From UBA6901 sp035256085 (GTDB lineage Bacteria; Pseudomonadota; Gammaproteobacteria; Acidiferrobacterales; UBA6901), in NCBI GenBank assembly GCA_035256085.1, contig DATEYP010000251.1, forward strand, positions 1 to 5,200: 5,200 nucleotides of DNA, in the 5' to 3' direction. The notes under the pieces are model-generated. The model saw only the letters and a program-made list of their open reading frames with translations, did no database searches and was not told the origin of the DNA. The position numbers and the translations under genes are program-made. How positions within the stretch are numbered: the first letter of the stretch is position 1; each line of letters opens with the position of its first letter. Shown one piece after another: positions 1 through 4,644 of this stretch.

Positions 1-125
1 GCGACAACATCAAGCTCGTGATCACGCTGATCAACCCGATCGCCATGGAAGACGGCCTGCGCTTCGCCATTCGCGAAGGCGGCCGCACCGTGGGGGCGGG
101 GGTGGTGGCGAAGATACTTGAATAA
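1..125 (+). CDS. tuf: Elongation factor Tu, C-terminal end (partial)
   Basis: Only the last 40 codons are present; the reading frame begins at base 3 and ends at TAA 123-125. The peptide starts GDNIKLVITLINPIAMEDG and continues through RFAIREGGRTVGAGVVAK, the highly conserved end of EF-Tu domain 3, so the identification is secure. EF-Tu is the cytoplasmic GTPase that carries aminoacyl-tRNA to the ribosomal A site; the GTPase domain lies outside the window. Its position directly before rpsJ shows that the str-type cluster (fusA-tuf) and the S10 operon are contiguous here, as in many proteobacteria but not E. coli. The final codons include two GGG, one ATA and one CTT, which is unusual for a gene expected to use strongly biased codons. 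The protein ends KILE, a tolerated variation. Many proteobacteria carry two tuf copies; this window cannot show whether a second exists. Confidence 0.97.
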   Translation, partial: DNIKLVITLINPIAMEDGLRFAIREGGRTVGAGVVAKILE

Positions 126-130
126 CGGCA

Positions 131-207
131 GATACAAGATACAAGGGGCAAGAGACAAGGGTTGCCCCGTCTTGAAAGGGGTTCACTTGTATCTTGGAAC
201 TTGTAAC
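131..207. repeat. Palindromic element made of 7-base units, tuf-rpsJ gap
   Basis: The left half is four consecutive 7-mers ending in CAA: GATACAA (131-137), GATACAA (138-144), GGGGCAA (145-151) and GAGACAA (152-158). The right half carries the inverted form, TTGNNNN: TTGCCCC (162-168), TTGAAAG (172-178), TTGTATC (187-193), TTGGAAC (194-200) and TTGTAAC (201-207). Two pairings are perfect: CAAGATACAAG 135-145 with 186-196 (11 bp), and GGGGCAA 145-151 with 162-168 (7 bp). The transcript could therefore fold into a compound hairpin just before the rpsJ ribosome binding site. The element occupies 77 of the 91 intergenic bases. No run of T follows it, so it does not look like an intrinsic terminator. 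It is probably a dispersed intergenic repeat, but only one copy is visible here. Confidence 0.75.
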
Positions 208-208
208 T

Positions 209-212
209 GAGG
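209..212 (+). promoter_or_regulatory. Ribosome binding site of rpsJ (weak, short spacing)
   Basis: GAGG lies only 4 nt before the ATG at 217 and 2 nt after the last 7-base unit of the upstream palindrome. It is the only Shine-Dalgarno-like sequence near this start. Folding of the element could therefore affect access to it. The short spacing is unusual for a highly expressed ribosomal gene. Confidence 0.5.
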
Positions 213-216
213 TTAT

Positions 217-528
217 ATGGCTAATCAGAAAATTCGTATCCGGCTCAAGGCGTTCGATCATCGTCTGATCGACCGTTCGGCCTCCGAGATCGTCGACACG
301 GCGAAGCGCACCGGTGCGCTCGTCAAGGGTCCGATCCCGCTGCCGACCAAGATCGAGCGTTTTACCGTGAACCGCTCGCCGCACGTCGACAAGAAGTCGC
401 GCGATCAGTTCGAGATCCGCACCCACAAGCGCATCATGGATATCATCGAGCCGACCGAAAAGACGGTGGATGCGCTGATGAAGCTGGATCTCGCCGCCGG
501 CGTGGACGTGGAAATCAAGCTGGGTTAG
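217..528 (+). CDS. rpsJ: Small-subunit ribosomal protein S10 (NusE)
   Basis: The 103-aa product equals the E. coli S10 length and matches it throughout. Diagnostic stretches are KIRIRLKAFDHRLID near the N-terminus, TAKRTGA, then KGPIPLPTK, EIRTHKR and EPTEKTVDALM, followed by LDLAAGVDVEIKLG at the end. S10 sits in the head of the 30S subunit. In this family it also acts as NusE, pairing with NusB in rRNA antitermination and bridging RNA polymerase to ribosomes through NusG. It is the first ribosomal gene of the operon, 91 nt after tuf. The RSPHVDKKSRDQFEIRTH region is somewhat closer to what I recall of betaproteobacterial sequences than to enteric S10. The start is fixed by the conserved N-terminus and total length. 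Confidence 0.98.
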   Translation: MANQKIRIRLKAFDHRLIDRSASEIVDTAKRTGALVKGPIPLPTKIERFTVNRSPHVDKKSRDQFEIRTHKRIMDIIEPTEKTVDALMKLDLAAGVDVEIKLG

Positions 529-609
529 TGAAAGCAGGCTTGCACAAATATAGTCATTGATAGAGTTCCGGACTATTCCGGAGCGGACACAACGACAAGG
601 TTCAGAATT
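529..609 (+). other. rpsJ-rplC intergenic spacer with paired TCCGGA palindromes
   Basis: This 81-nt spacer is longer than the usual few tens of bases. It contains an AT-rich patch (about 544-562) followed by two copies of TTCCGGA (566-572 and 576-582) separated by CTA. Each copy contains the 6-base palindrome TCCGGA, and TCCGG 567-571 can also pair with CCGGA 578-582 as a 5-bp hairpin. AAGG at 597-600, 9 nt before ATG 610, is the likely rplC ribosome binding site. I find no convincing -35/-10 pair and no terminator. Confidence 0.55.
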
Positions 610-1263
610 ATGGCACTCGGAATTATTGGCAAGAAAATCGGCATGAGCCGCGTGTACGGCGCGGACGGCAGCGCTGTGCCGGTCACGGTCCTGGAAGTCG
701 GTCCGAACCGCATCACCCAGGTTAAAACCGAAAAGAACGACGGCTATCGTGCCGTGCAGGTGACCATCGGCGAGCGCCGCGCGTCGCGTGTCACCAAGTC
801 GCTGGCCGGGCACTATGCAAAGGCCAGCGTGGTACCGGGTCGCGGCCTGTGGGAATTCCGTCTCGATGCCGGTGAAGGCGAACAGCTTGCCGCCGGCAGC
901 GAGGTGAAAGTCGATATTTTCGCCGCCGGCCAGATGGTGGACGTGCAGGGCACGACCATCGGTAAGGGTTTTGCCGGCACCATCAAGCGTCATCATTTCA
1001 AGGGTGGCCGCGCTACCCACGGTAACTCGCTTTCGCATCGCGCGCCGGGTTCTATCGGCCAGCGCCAGACGCCGGGCCGCGTGTTTCCGGGCAAGCCCAT
1101 GTCCGGCCAGCTCGGCAACAAGGTTCGCACCCAGCAGAACCTGGAAGTGGTGCGCGTGGATGCCGAAAAGAATTTGCTGCTCGTCAAGGGCGCTGTGCCG
1201 GGAGCGAAAGGTTCAGATGTCATGATCCGGCCTTCGGTCAAGGCGCAGAAGAAACTAGGATAG
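610..1263 (+). CDS. rplC: Large-subunit ribosomal protein L3
   Basis: The 217-aa product is slightly longer than E. coli L3 (209 aa), with 2 extra residues at the N-terminus and a short tail, AQKKLG, at the C-terminus. Conserved blocks include GIIGKKIGMSR at 4-14, GRGLWEFRL at 78-86, GTTIGKGFAGTIKRHHF at 114-130, ATHGNSLSHRAPGSIG at 135-150 and NLLLVKGAVPGAKGSD at 188-203. L3 binds 23S rRNA early in 50S assembly, and its long extension reaches toward the peptidyl-transferase centre. The motif GQRQTPGRV keeps Gln153, which aligns with E. coli Gln150, the residue methylated by PrmB; modification here is inferred. The gene ends 5 nt before rplD and carries the rplD Shine-Dalgarno in its last codons. 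Confidence 0.98.
   Translation: MALGIIGKKIGMSRVYGADGSAVPVTVLEVGPNRITQVKTEKNDGYRAVQVTIGERRASRVTKSLAGHYAKASVVPGRGLWEFRLDAGEGEQLAAGSEVKVDIFAAGQMVDVQGTTIGKGFAGTIKRHHFKGGRATHGNSLSHRAPGSIGQRQTPGRVFPGKPMSGQLGNKVRTQQNLEVVRVDAEKNLLLVKGAVPGAKGSDVMIRPSVKAQKKLG
1257..1260 (+). promoter_or_regulatory. Ribosome binding site of rplD, deciding its start
   Basis: AGGA overlaps the last two sense codons of rplC. A GTG (1266) and an ATG (1269) follow in the same frame. The spacing is 5 nt to GTG and 8 nt to ATG, so ATG is favoured. Alignment of the resulting N-terminus with the E. coli L4 start agrees. Confidence 0.6.
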
Positions 1264-1268
1264 CCGTG

Positions 1269-1892
1269 ATGAAACTGAGCGTGATGAATGCCGCGGACGG
1301 CAAGTCCAAGTCGGAGATTGAAATCTCCGAGAAGACCTTTGGCGTTGAATTCAACGAGCCGCTGGTGCACCAGGTCGTGGTTGCCTACCGCAACAACGGC
1401 CGCTCCGGAACACGTAAGCAGAAGACGCGCACCGAAGTGCGCGGTGGTGGCCGCAAGCCGCATGCCCAGAAGGGTACCGGTCAGGCGCGTGCCGGCTCGA
1501 TCCGCAGCCCGCTGTGGCGCGGCGGTGGCAAGACCTTCCCGTCCTCGCCGGACGAGAATTTCACCAATAAGGTGAATCGCAAGATGCACCGCGCGGCGTT
1601 GCGTGCGATTCTGTCCGAGCTGGTGCGCCAGAACCGTCTGGTGGCGGTGGATGCGTTCACCATGGACGTTCCCAAGACCCAGGCGCTGATCGAGAAACTC
1701 GCGCGTTTCGGTGCCGCGGATGCGCTGATCGTGACCGATACGCTGGACCGCAATCTCGGCCTGTCGGCTCGCAACCTGCACCTGGTGGATGTGTGCGACG
1801 TCTCGGGCGTGGACCCGGTGACGCTGGTGCGCCACGAGAAGGTGATCATGACCGTGCCGGCGCTCAAGCGCTTTGAGGAGATGCTGGGATGA
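1269..1892 (+). CDS. rplD: Large-subunit ribosomal protein L4
   Basis: Starting at ATG 1269 the product is 207 aa; E. coli L4 is 201 aa, and the difference is mostly about five extra residues in the N-terminal segment. Family blocks are FNEPLVHQVVVAYRNNGRSGTR at about 28-49, RGGGRKPHAQKGTGQARAGSIRSP at 58-81, KMHRAALRAILSELV at 105-119 and the C-terminal EEMLG. The 58-81 loop lines the peptide exit tunnel, and its Lys68 lies in the QKGTG motif that holds the E. coli macrolide-resistance site Lys63. In enterobacteria L4 also represses the S10 operon through a structured leader. The short leader in this window does not look like that structure, so autoregulation should not be assumed. A GTG at 1266 could add one residue. 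The stop overlaps the rplW start as ATGA. Confidence 0.97.
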   Translation: MKLSVMNAADGKSKSEIEISEKTFGVEFNEPLVHQVVVAYRNNGRSGTRKQKTRTEVRGGGRKPHAQKGTGQARAGSIRSPLWRGGGKTFPSSPDENFTNKVNRKMHRAALRAILSELVRQNRLVAVDAFTMDVPKTQALIEKLARFGAADALIVTDTLDRNLGLSARNLHLVDVCDVSGVDPVTLVRHEKVIMTVPALKRFEEMLG

Positions 1893-2188
1893 ACGCACAA
1901 CTTTATCAGGTGATCCTGGCGCCGCATGTTTCCGAAAAGAGCACGCGCGTGGCCGAGAAGAACAGCCAGATCGTATTCCGGGTGCGGCGTGACGCCAGCA
2001 AGCCGGTGATCAAGCAGGCCGTGGAAAAGATGTTCAATGTCCAGGTCGAATCGGTCACCGTGACCAACGTCAAGGGTAAGGAAAAGAAATTCGGCAAGAC
2101 GCCGGGTCGTCGTTCGGACTGGAAAAAGGCGTATGTGCGCCTCAAGCCCGGTCAGGACATCAATTTCGCCGGCGTCGAAACCAAGTAA
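1889..2188 (+). CDS. rplW: Large-subunit ribosomal protein L23
   Basis: The 99-aa product is one residue shorter than E. coli L23. It has the family motif APHVSEKST at 11-19; Glu16 aligns with E. coli Glu18, which docks trigger factor and the signal recognition particle at the tunnel exit. The extended loop ends in GRRSDWKKAYVRLKPGQ (73-89), the strongest signature of bacterial L23. The protein binds 23S rRNA domain III on the outer face of the 50S subunit. The start ATG overlaps the rplD stop (ATGA, 1889-1892), indicating translational coupling. A strong GAGGAG at 1875-1880, 8 nt upstream and inside rplD, supports this start. Confidence 0.98.
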   Translation: MNAQLYQVILAPHVSEKSTRVAEKNSQIVFRVRRDASKPVIKQAVEKMFNVQVESVTVTNVKGKEKKFGKTPGRRSDWKKAYVRLKPGQDINFAGVETK

Positions 2189-2215
2189 GCCGGACGGGAA
2201 GGATTTAATACAGCC

Positions 2216-3052
2216 ATGGCAATCATCAAGGTAAAACCGACCTCCAACGGCCGCCGTTCGCTGGTCAAGGTAGTAAACCGGGACCTGCACAAGGGTGAGC
2301 CGTACGCGCCGCTGCTTGAGAAAAAGGCCAAGATCGACGGGCGCAACAACGCCGGTCGCATCTGCGTGCGCCACCGCGGCGGTGCGCACAAGCGCCACTA
2401 CCGCGTGGTCGATTTCCTGCGCGACAAGGACGGCATTCCGGGCAAGATCGAGCGTTTCGAATACGATCCGAACCGCAGCGCCAATATCGCGCTCGTCCTA
2501 TATAAGGATGGCGAACGCCGCTACATCATCGCACCCAAGGGTGTCGAGGTCGGCGCCGAAGTCATGTCGGGTGCGCATTCGCCGATCAAGCCGGGCAACA
2601 CCCTGCCGATTCGCAATATTCCGGTGGGTAGCACGATCCACTGTGTCGAGATCAAGCATGGCGGCGGCGCGCAGATCGGCCGTTCCGCCGGCGCCGCGAT
2701 CCAGTTGATCGCACGCGAAGGCTTGTACGCGCAGCTGCGCCTGCGTTCCGGTGAAGTGCGCAAGGTGCATGTCGACTGCCGCGCCACCATTGGCGAGGTC
2801 GGCAACAGCGAACACAATCTGCGCAAGATCGGCAAGGCCGGTGCCAACCGCTGGCGCGGCTGGCGTCCGACCGTGCGCGGCACCGCCATGAATCCGGTGG
2901 ATCACCCGCACGGCGGCGGCGAAGGCCGCACCAAGGGTGGCCGTCATCCGGTAAGCCCGTGGGGCATGCCGACCAAGGGTTACAAGACACGCGCCAACAA
3001 GCGGACCGATTCCATGATCGTCCGCCGGCGCATGAAGAGCAGAGAGGAATAA
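2216..3052 (+). CDS. rplB: Large-subunit ribosomal protein L2
   Basis: The 278-aa product is a little longer than E. coli L2 (273 aa), with a slightly extended basic end, RRRMKSREE. Conserved blocks include GRNNAGRICVRHRGGAHKRHYR at about 42-63, FEYDPNRSANIAL at 81-93, and GTAMNPVDHPHGGGEGR at 222-238. His230 in the last motif aligns with E. coli His229, a residue linked to peptidyl-transferase activity. L2 binds 23S rRNA near the catalytic centre and helps subunit association. The gene begins 27 nt after rplW; GAAGGA at 2198-2203 is the ribosome binding site, with a rather long spacing of 12 nt. The initial MAIIKVKPTSNGRR is typical, so the start is secure. Confidence 0.98.
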   Translation: MAIIKVKPTSNGRRSLVKVVNRDLHKGEPYAPLLEKKAKIDGRNNAGRICVRHRGGAHKRHYRVVDFLRDKDGIPGKIERFEYDPNRSANIALVLYKDGERRYIIAPKGVEVGAEVMSGAHSPIKPGNTLPIRNIPVGSTIHCVEIKHGGGAQIGRSAGAAIQLIAREGLYAQLRLRSGEVRKVHVDCRATIGEVGNSEHNLRKIGKAGANRWRGWRPTVRGTAMNPVDHPHGGGEGRTKGGRHPVSPWGMPTKGYKTRANKRTDSMIVRRRMKSREE

Positions 3053-3055
3053 GCC

Positions 3056-3334
3056 GTGCCACGTTCCGTCAAGAAAGGCCCGTTTATCGATATCCACCTC
3101 GCCGCCAAGGTGGCGAAGGCGCATGCCGAAGGCAGCAAGAAGCCGATCAAGACCTGGTCGCGCCGCTCCACGATCCTGCCGGATTTCATCGGCCTGACGA
3201 TTGCCGTGCACAACGGCAAACAGCACGTACCGATCATGATTACCGAAAACATGATCGGCCATAAGCTCGGCGAGTTTGCGGCAACCCGCATTTTCAAGGG
3301 TCATACCGCCGCGAAAAAGGCCGTTGAGGGTTAA
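3056..3334 (+). CDS. rpsS: Small-subunit ribosomal protein S19
   Basis: The 92-aa product has the same length as E. coli S19 and aligns without gaps: PRSVKKGPFID at 2-12, TWSRRSTILPDFIGLTIAVHNGKQHVP at 33-59 and GHKLGEFAATR at 68-78. S19 lies in the 30S head, forms a complex with S13, and contributes to bridges with the 50S subunit. The start is GTG at 3056, 3 nt after the rplB stop; GAGGA (3044-3048) lies 7 nt upstream, inside the end of rplB. No ATG would restore the conserved N-terminus, so GTG is the correct start. The C-terminus, AAKKAVEG, is less basic than in E. coli. Confidence 0.98.
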   Translation: MPRSVKKGPFIDIHLAAKVAKAHAEGSKKPIKTWSRRSTILPDFIGLTIAVHNGKQHVPIMITENMIGHKLGEFAATRIFKGHTAAKKAVEG

Positions 3335-3337
3335 TCC

Positions 3338-3691
3338 ATGGAAGCCACCGCCATTCTTCGTACTGTGCGCCTGTCCCCGCAGAAGGGCCGCCTGATCGCC
3401 GACATGATCCGCGGCCTGCCCGTGGAACGTGCGCTCGAGATCCTGCAATTCAACACGCGCCGCTCCGCCAAGCGCGTGAAGAAGGTGCTCGAGTCAGCCA
3501 TCGCCAACGCCGAACATAACCAGGGCGCGGACATCGACGAGCTGCGTGTGCACAGCGTGCAGATCGACGCCGGCCCGATGCTCAAGCGTTTTCATGCGCG
3601 CGCCAAGGGCCGCGGCGTTCGCATCCTGAAGCGCACCAGCCATATCACCATCACCGTGAGCGACAAGTCGGTGAAGAAGGGGAGCAAGTAA
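3338..3691 (+). CDS. rplV: Large-subunit ribosomal protein L22
   Basis: The 117-aa product is 7 residues longer than E. coli L22 because of a basic tail, SVKKGSK. The core is typical: LSPQKGRLIADMIRGLPVERALEIL at about 12-36, VLESAIANAEHNQGADID at 50-67 and GRGVRILKRTSHITITVSD at 91-109. The beta-hairpin loop (about 81-96, from MLKRFHARAKGR) reaches into the peptide exit tunnel. Its Lys83-Arg84 match the E. coli M82-K83-R84 site whose deletion confers erythromycin resistance; nothing is deleted here. GAGGG at 3326-3330 inside rpsS is the ribosome binding site, 7 nt before the ATG. The stop is directly followed by the rpsC start. Confidence 0.98.
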   Translation: MEATAILRTVRLSPQKGRLIADMIRGLPVERALEILQFNTRRSAKRVKKVLESAIANAEHNQGADIDELRVHSVQIDAGPMLKRFHARAKGRGVRILKRTSHITITVSDKSVKKGSK

Positions 3692-4369
3692 ATGGGACAG
3701 AAGATCAACCCGAACGGTTTTCGCCTCGGCGTTATCCGCGACTGGACCGCGAAGTGGTATGCGGGCAGCAAGCACTACTCCGACAACCTGGCGTCGGACA
3801 TCAAGCTGCGCGATCACTTGAAGAAGAAGCTGGCGCATGCGGCGCTCAGCAAGATTGTCATCGAGCGTCCGGCCCAGAACATCAGCATCACGCTGTATAC
3901 CGCGCGCCCCGGCATTGTGATCGGCAAGAAGGGCGAAGACATTGAAGTGATGCGCAAGGAGCTGACCAAACTGGCCGGTCATCCGGTACAGGTGGCAATC
4001 GAGGAAGTGCGCAAGCCCGAGATCGACGCCCAGCTCGTGTCTGAGAACATCGCCCAGCAGCTGGAGAAACGCATCATGTTCCGCCGCGCCATGAAGCGTG
4101 CGGTGCAGAACGCCATGCGTCTCGGTGCCTTGGGCGTGAAAGTGATGGTGGCCGGCCGTTTGAACGGCGGTGAAATCGCGCGTACCGAGTGGTATCGTGA
4201 GGGCCGCGTGCCCCTGCATACCCTGCGCGCCGACATCGATTACGGTACGGCCGAAGCCATGACCACCTATGGCAAGATCGGCGTCAAGGTGTGGATTTTC
4301 AAGGGCGAGGTGTTCGACAAGGGCGAGTCGGCCCAGGCCGAGCCCGAAACGGTAAAGAAGGCCATGTGA
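3692..4369 (+). CDS. rpsC: Small-subunit ribosomal protein S3
   Basis: The 225-aa product compares with 233 aa in E. coli. It begins MGQKINPNGFRLG, as in the family. The type-2 KH domain carries the GIVIGKKGED loop at 74-83. The C-terminal domain has RRAMKRAVQNAMRLGA at 131-146, in which Arg131, Arg132 and Lys135 correspond to residues implicated in mRNA unwinding at the entry tunnel, then GRLNGGEIARTEWYREGRVPLHTLRADIDY at 155-184 and KVWIFKGEV at 199-207. The last 18 residues are rather acidic and lack the Lys/Arg-rich tail of E. coli S3. The TGA stop abuts the first unit of the downstream repeat array, which may have redefined this end. ATG 3692 immediately follows the rplV stop; AAGGGGAG at 3677-3684 is a strong ribosome binding site. 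Confidence 0.98.
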   Translation: MGQKINPNGFRLGVIRDWTAKWYAGSKHYSDNLASDIKLRDHLKKKLAHAALSKIVIERPAQNISITLYTARPGIVIGKKGEDIEVMRKELTKLAGHPVQVAIEEVRKPEIDAQLVSENIAQQLEKRIMFRRAMKRAVQNAMRLGALGVKVMVAGRLNGGEIARTEWYREGRVPLHTLRADIDYGTAEAMTTYGKIGVKVWIFKGEVFDKGESAQAEPETVKKAM

Positions 4370-4439
4370 AGGAAGCCCTCACCCATCCTTCGCCCGCTGA
4401 TGCGGGAGAGGGGGTTAGGTGAGAATCGAGAATAGATAG
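4369..4439 (+). repeat. Hairpin repeat unit 1
   Basis: This is the most diverged left arm. The core stem is CCCGC 4393-4397 with GCGGG 4402-4406 around a TGAT loop. CTCACC 4378-4383 can pair with GGTGAG 4418-4423 as an outer stem. It ends in a linker containing ATCGAGAAT (4425-4433), which recurs after unit 3. Its first base is the last base of the rpsC stop codon. Confidence 0.8.
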
Positions 4440-4505
4440 AAGGAAGCCCTCACCCCTTGCCCTCTCCCGCTGATGCGGGAGAGGGGGAGTTGGTGGGAAT
4501 GAAAT
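4440..4505 (+). repeat. Hairpin repeat unit 2
   Basis: This unit has the strongest stem: CCCTCTCCCGC 4460-4470 pairs perfectly with GCGGGAGAGGG 4475-4485 (11 bp) around a TGAT loop. CACC 4451-4454 can add an outer pairing with GGTG 4492-4495. Its first 30 bases (4440-4469) are identical to those of unit 4. Confidence 0.85.
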
Positions 4506-4569
4506 AAGGAAGCCCTCTCCCCATCCCTCTTCCGTAGGGAGAGGGGGAGTAGGTGAGGATCGAGAATTG
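4506..4569 (+). repeat. Hairpin repeat unit 3
   Basis: CCCTCTTCC 4525-4533 pairs with GGGAGAGGG 4537-4545 around a GTA loop, with one T-G wobble (4531/4539). The upstream arm reads CCCTCTCCCC where units 1, 2 and 4 have CCCTCACCC. The linker carries the same ATCGAGAAT (4559-4567) seen after unit 1. Confidence 0.8.
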
Positions 4570-4626
4570 AAGGAAGCCCTCACCCCTTGCCCTCTCCCGA
4601 AGGGAGAGGGGGGAGTTGGTGAGAAT
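4570..4626 (+). repeat. Hairpin repeat unit 4
   Basis: CCCTCTCCC 4590-4598 pairs perfectly with GGGAGAGGG 4602-4610 around a GAA loop. CTCACC 4579-4584 pairs with GGTGAG 4618-4623 as an outer stem. The unit ends about 8 nt before the rplP ribosome binding site, so its folding leaves that site free. Confidence 0.85.
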
Positions 4627-4633
4627 CTACTTT

Positions 4634-4637
4634 AAGG
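4634..4637 (+). promoter_or_regulatory. Ribosome binding site of rplP
   Basis: AAGG lies 7 nt before ATG 4645. It is in the only short unique segment (4627-4644) between the repeat array and rplP. Because the preceding gene ends 275 nt upstream, rplP cannot rely on close translational coupling and needs this site. Confidence 0.65.
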
Positions 4638-4644
4638 TTGGAAT

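Larger units (their letters stand above)
4369..4626 (+). repeat. Four-unit tandem hairpin repeat array between rpsC and rplP
   Basis: Nearly the whole 275-nt gap between rpsC and rplP consists of four imperfect copies of one unit, beginning at 4369, 4440, 4506 and 4570 (steps of 71, 66 and 64 nt). Each starts AAGGAAGCCCTC. Each continues with a C-rich left arm, a short loop and the complementary G-rich arm (GGGAGAGGG or close), and ends GTGAG/GTGGG plus an AT-rich linker. Every unit can form a stable hairpin. None is followed by a T-run, so these are not classical terminators. Repeats with CCCTCTCCC/GGGAGAGGG arms are, to my knowledge, common dispersed intergenic elements in gamma- and betaproteobacteria. 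I see no transposase, no coding capacity with a ribosome binding site and no uniform-length spacers. Confidence 0.9.

Noticed and set aside
172..218. Promoter directly before rpsJ (TTGAAA at 172-177 with candidate -10 boxes)
   Set aside because: Spacings to TATCTT (12 nt) are wrong, other boxes are poor, and the sequence is explained by the 7-base repeat pattern.
540..566. Promoter in the rpsJ-rplC gap (TTGCAC at 540-545, TATAGT at 549-554, TTGATA at 557-562)
   Set aside because: No -35/-10 pair has acceptable spacing, and there is no extended -10 motif.
31..1038. Long minus-strand open frames opposite the ribosomal genes (for example 31-1038, 993-1898, 1481-2398, 2498-3448, 3494-4219)
   Set aside because: Each lies antisense to strongly conserved genes in GC-rich DNA, where such frames are expected; several cross gene boundaries, and none shows a family motif.
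1266..1268. GTG as the rplD start
   Set aside because: Ribosome binding site spacing (5 versus 8 nt) and alignment to the E. coli L4 N-terminus favour ATG 1269; GTG remains possible and would add one residue.
4475..4497. G-quadruplex in the G-rich arm of unit 2 (and similar in units 3 and 4)
   Set aside because: Only three G runs of three or more occur close together, and the arm has a perfect Watson-Crick partner, so a hairpin is far more likely.
4400..4502. Tiny + strand frames in the array starting at ATG 4400 (11 codons) and ATG 4473 (9 codons)
   Set aside because: The ATG lies in the hairpin loop/stem, no ribosome binding site precedes it, and the similarity between the two only reflects the repeat.
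4534..4537. GTAG in unit 3 as the head of a classical REP element
   Set aside because: The GTAG lies in the hairpin loop region, not at the 5' base of the stem, and the other units lack it.
4299..4583. Minus-strand open frame of 94 codons across the repeat array, proline/glycine-rich with repeated GEGF motifs
   Set aside because: It is an artefact of repeat sequence without stops: low-complexity residues, partly antisense to conserved rpsC, and no ribosome binding site or recognisable domain.
4369..4626. CRISPR array
   Set aside because: There are only four units, the repeated part makes up most of each unit and is imperfect, the linkers are short, AT-rich and partly shared, and no cas genes are visible.
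4460..4626. Intrinsic terminators formed by the hairpins
   Set aside because: The G-rich right arms are followed by GGGAGT/GGTGAG-type sequence, not by a T-run, and essential operon genes continue downstream.
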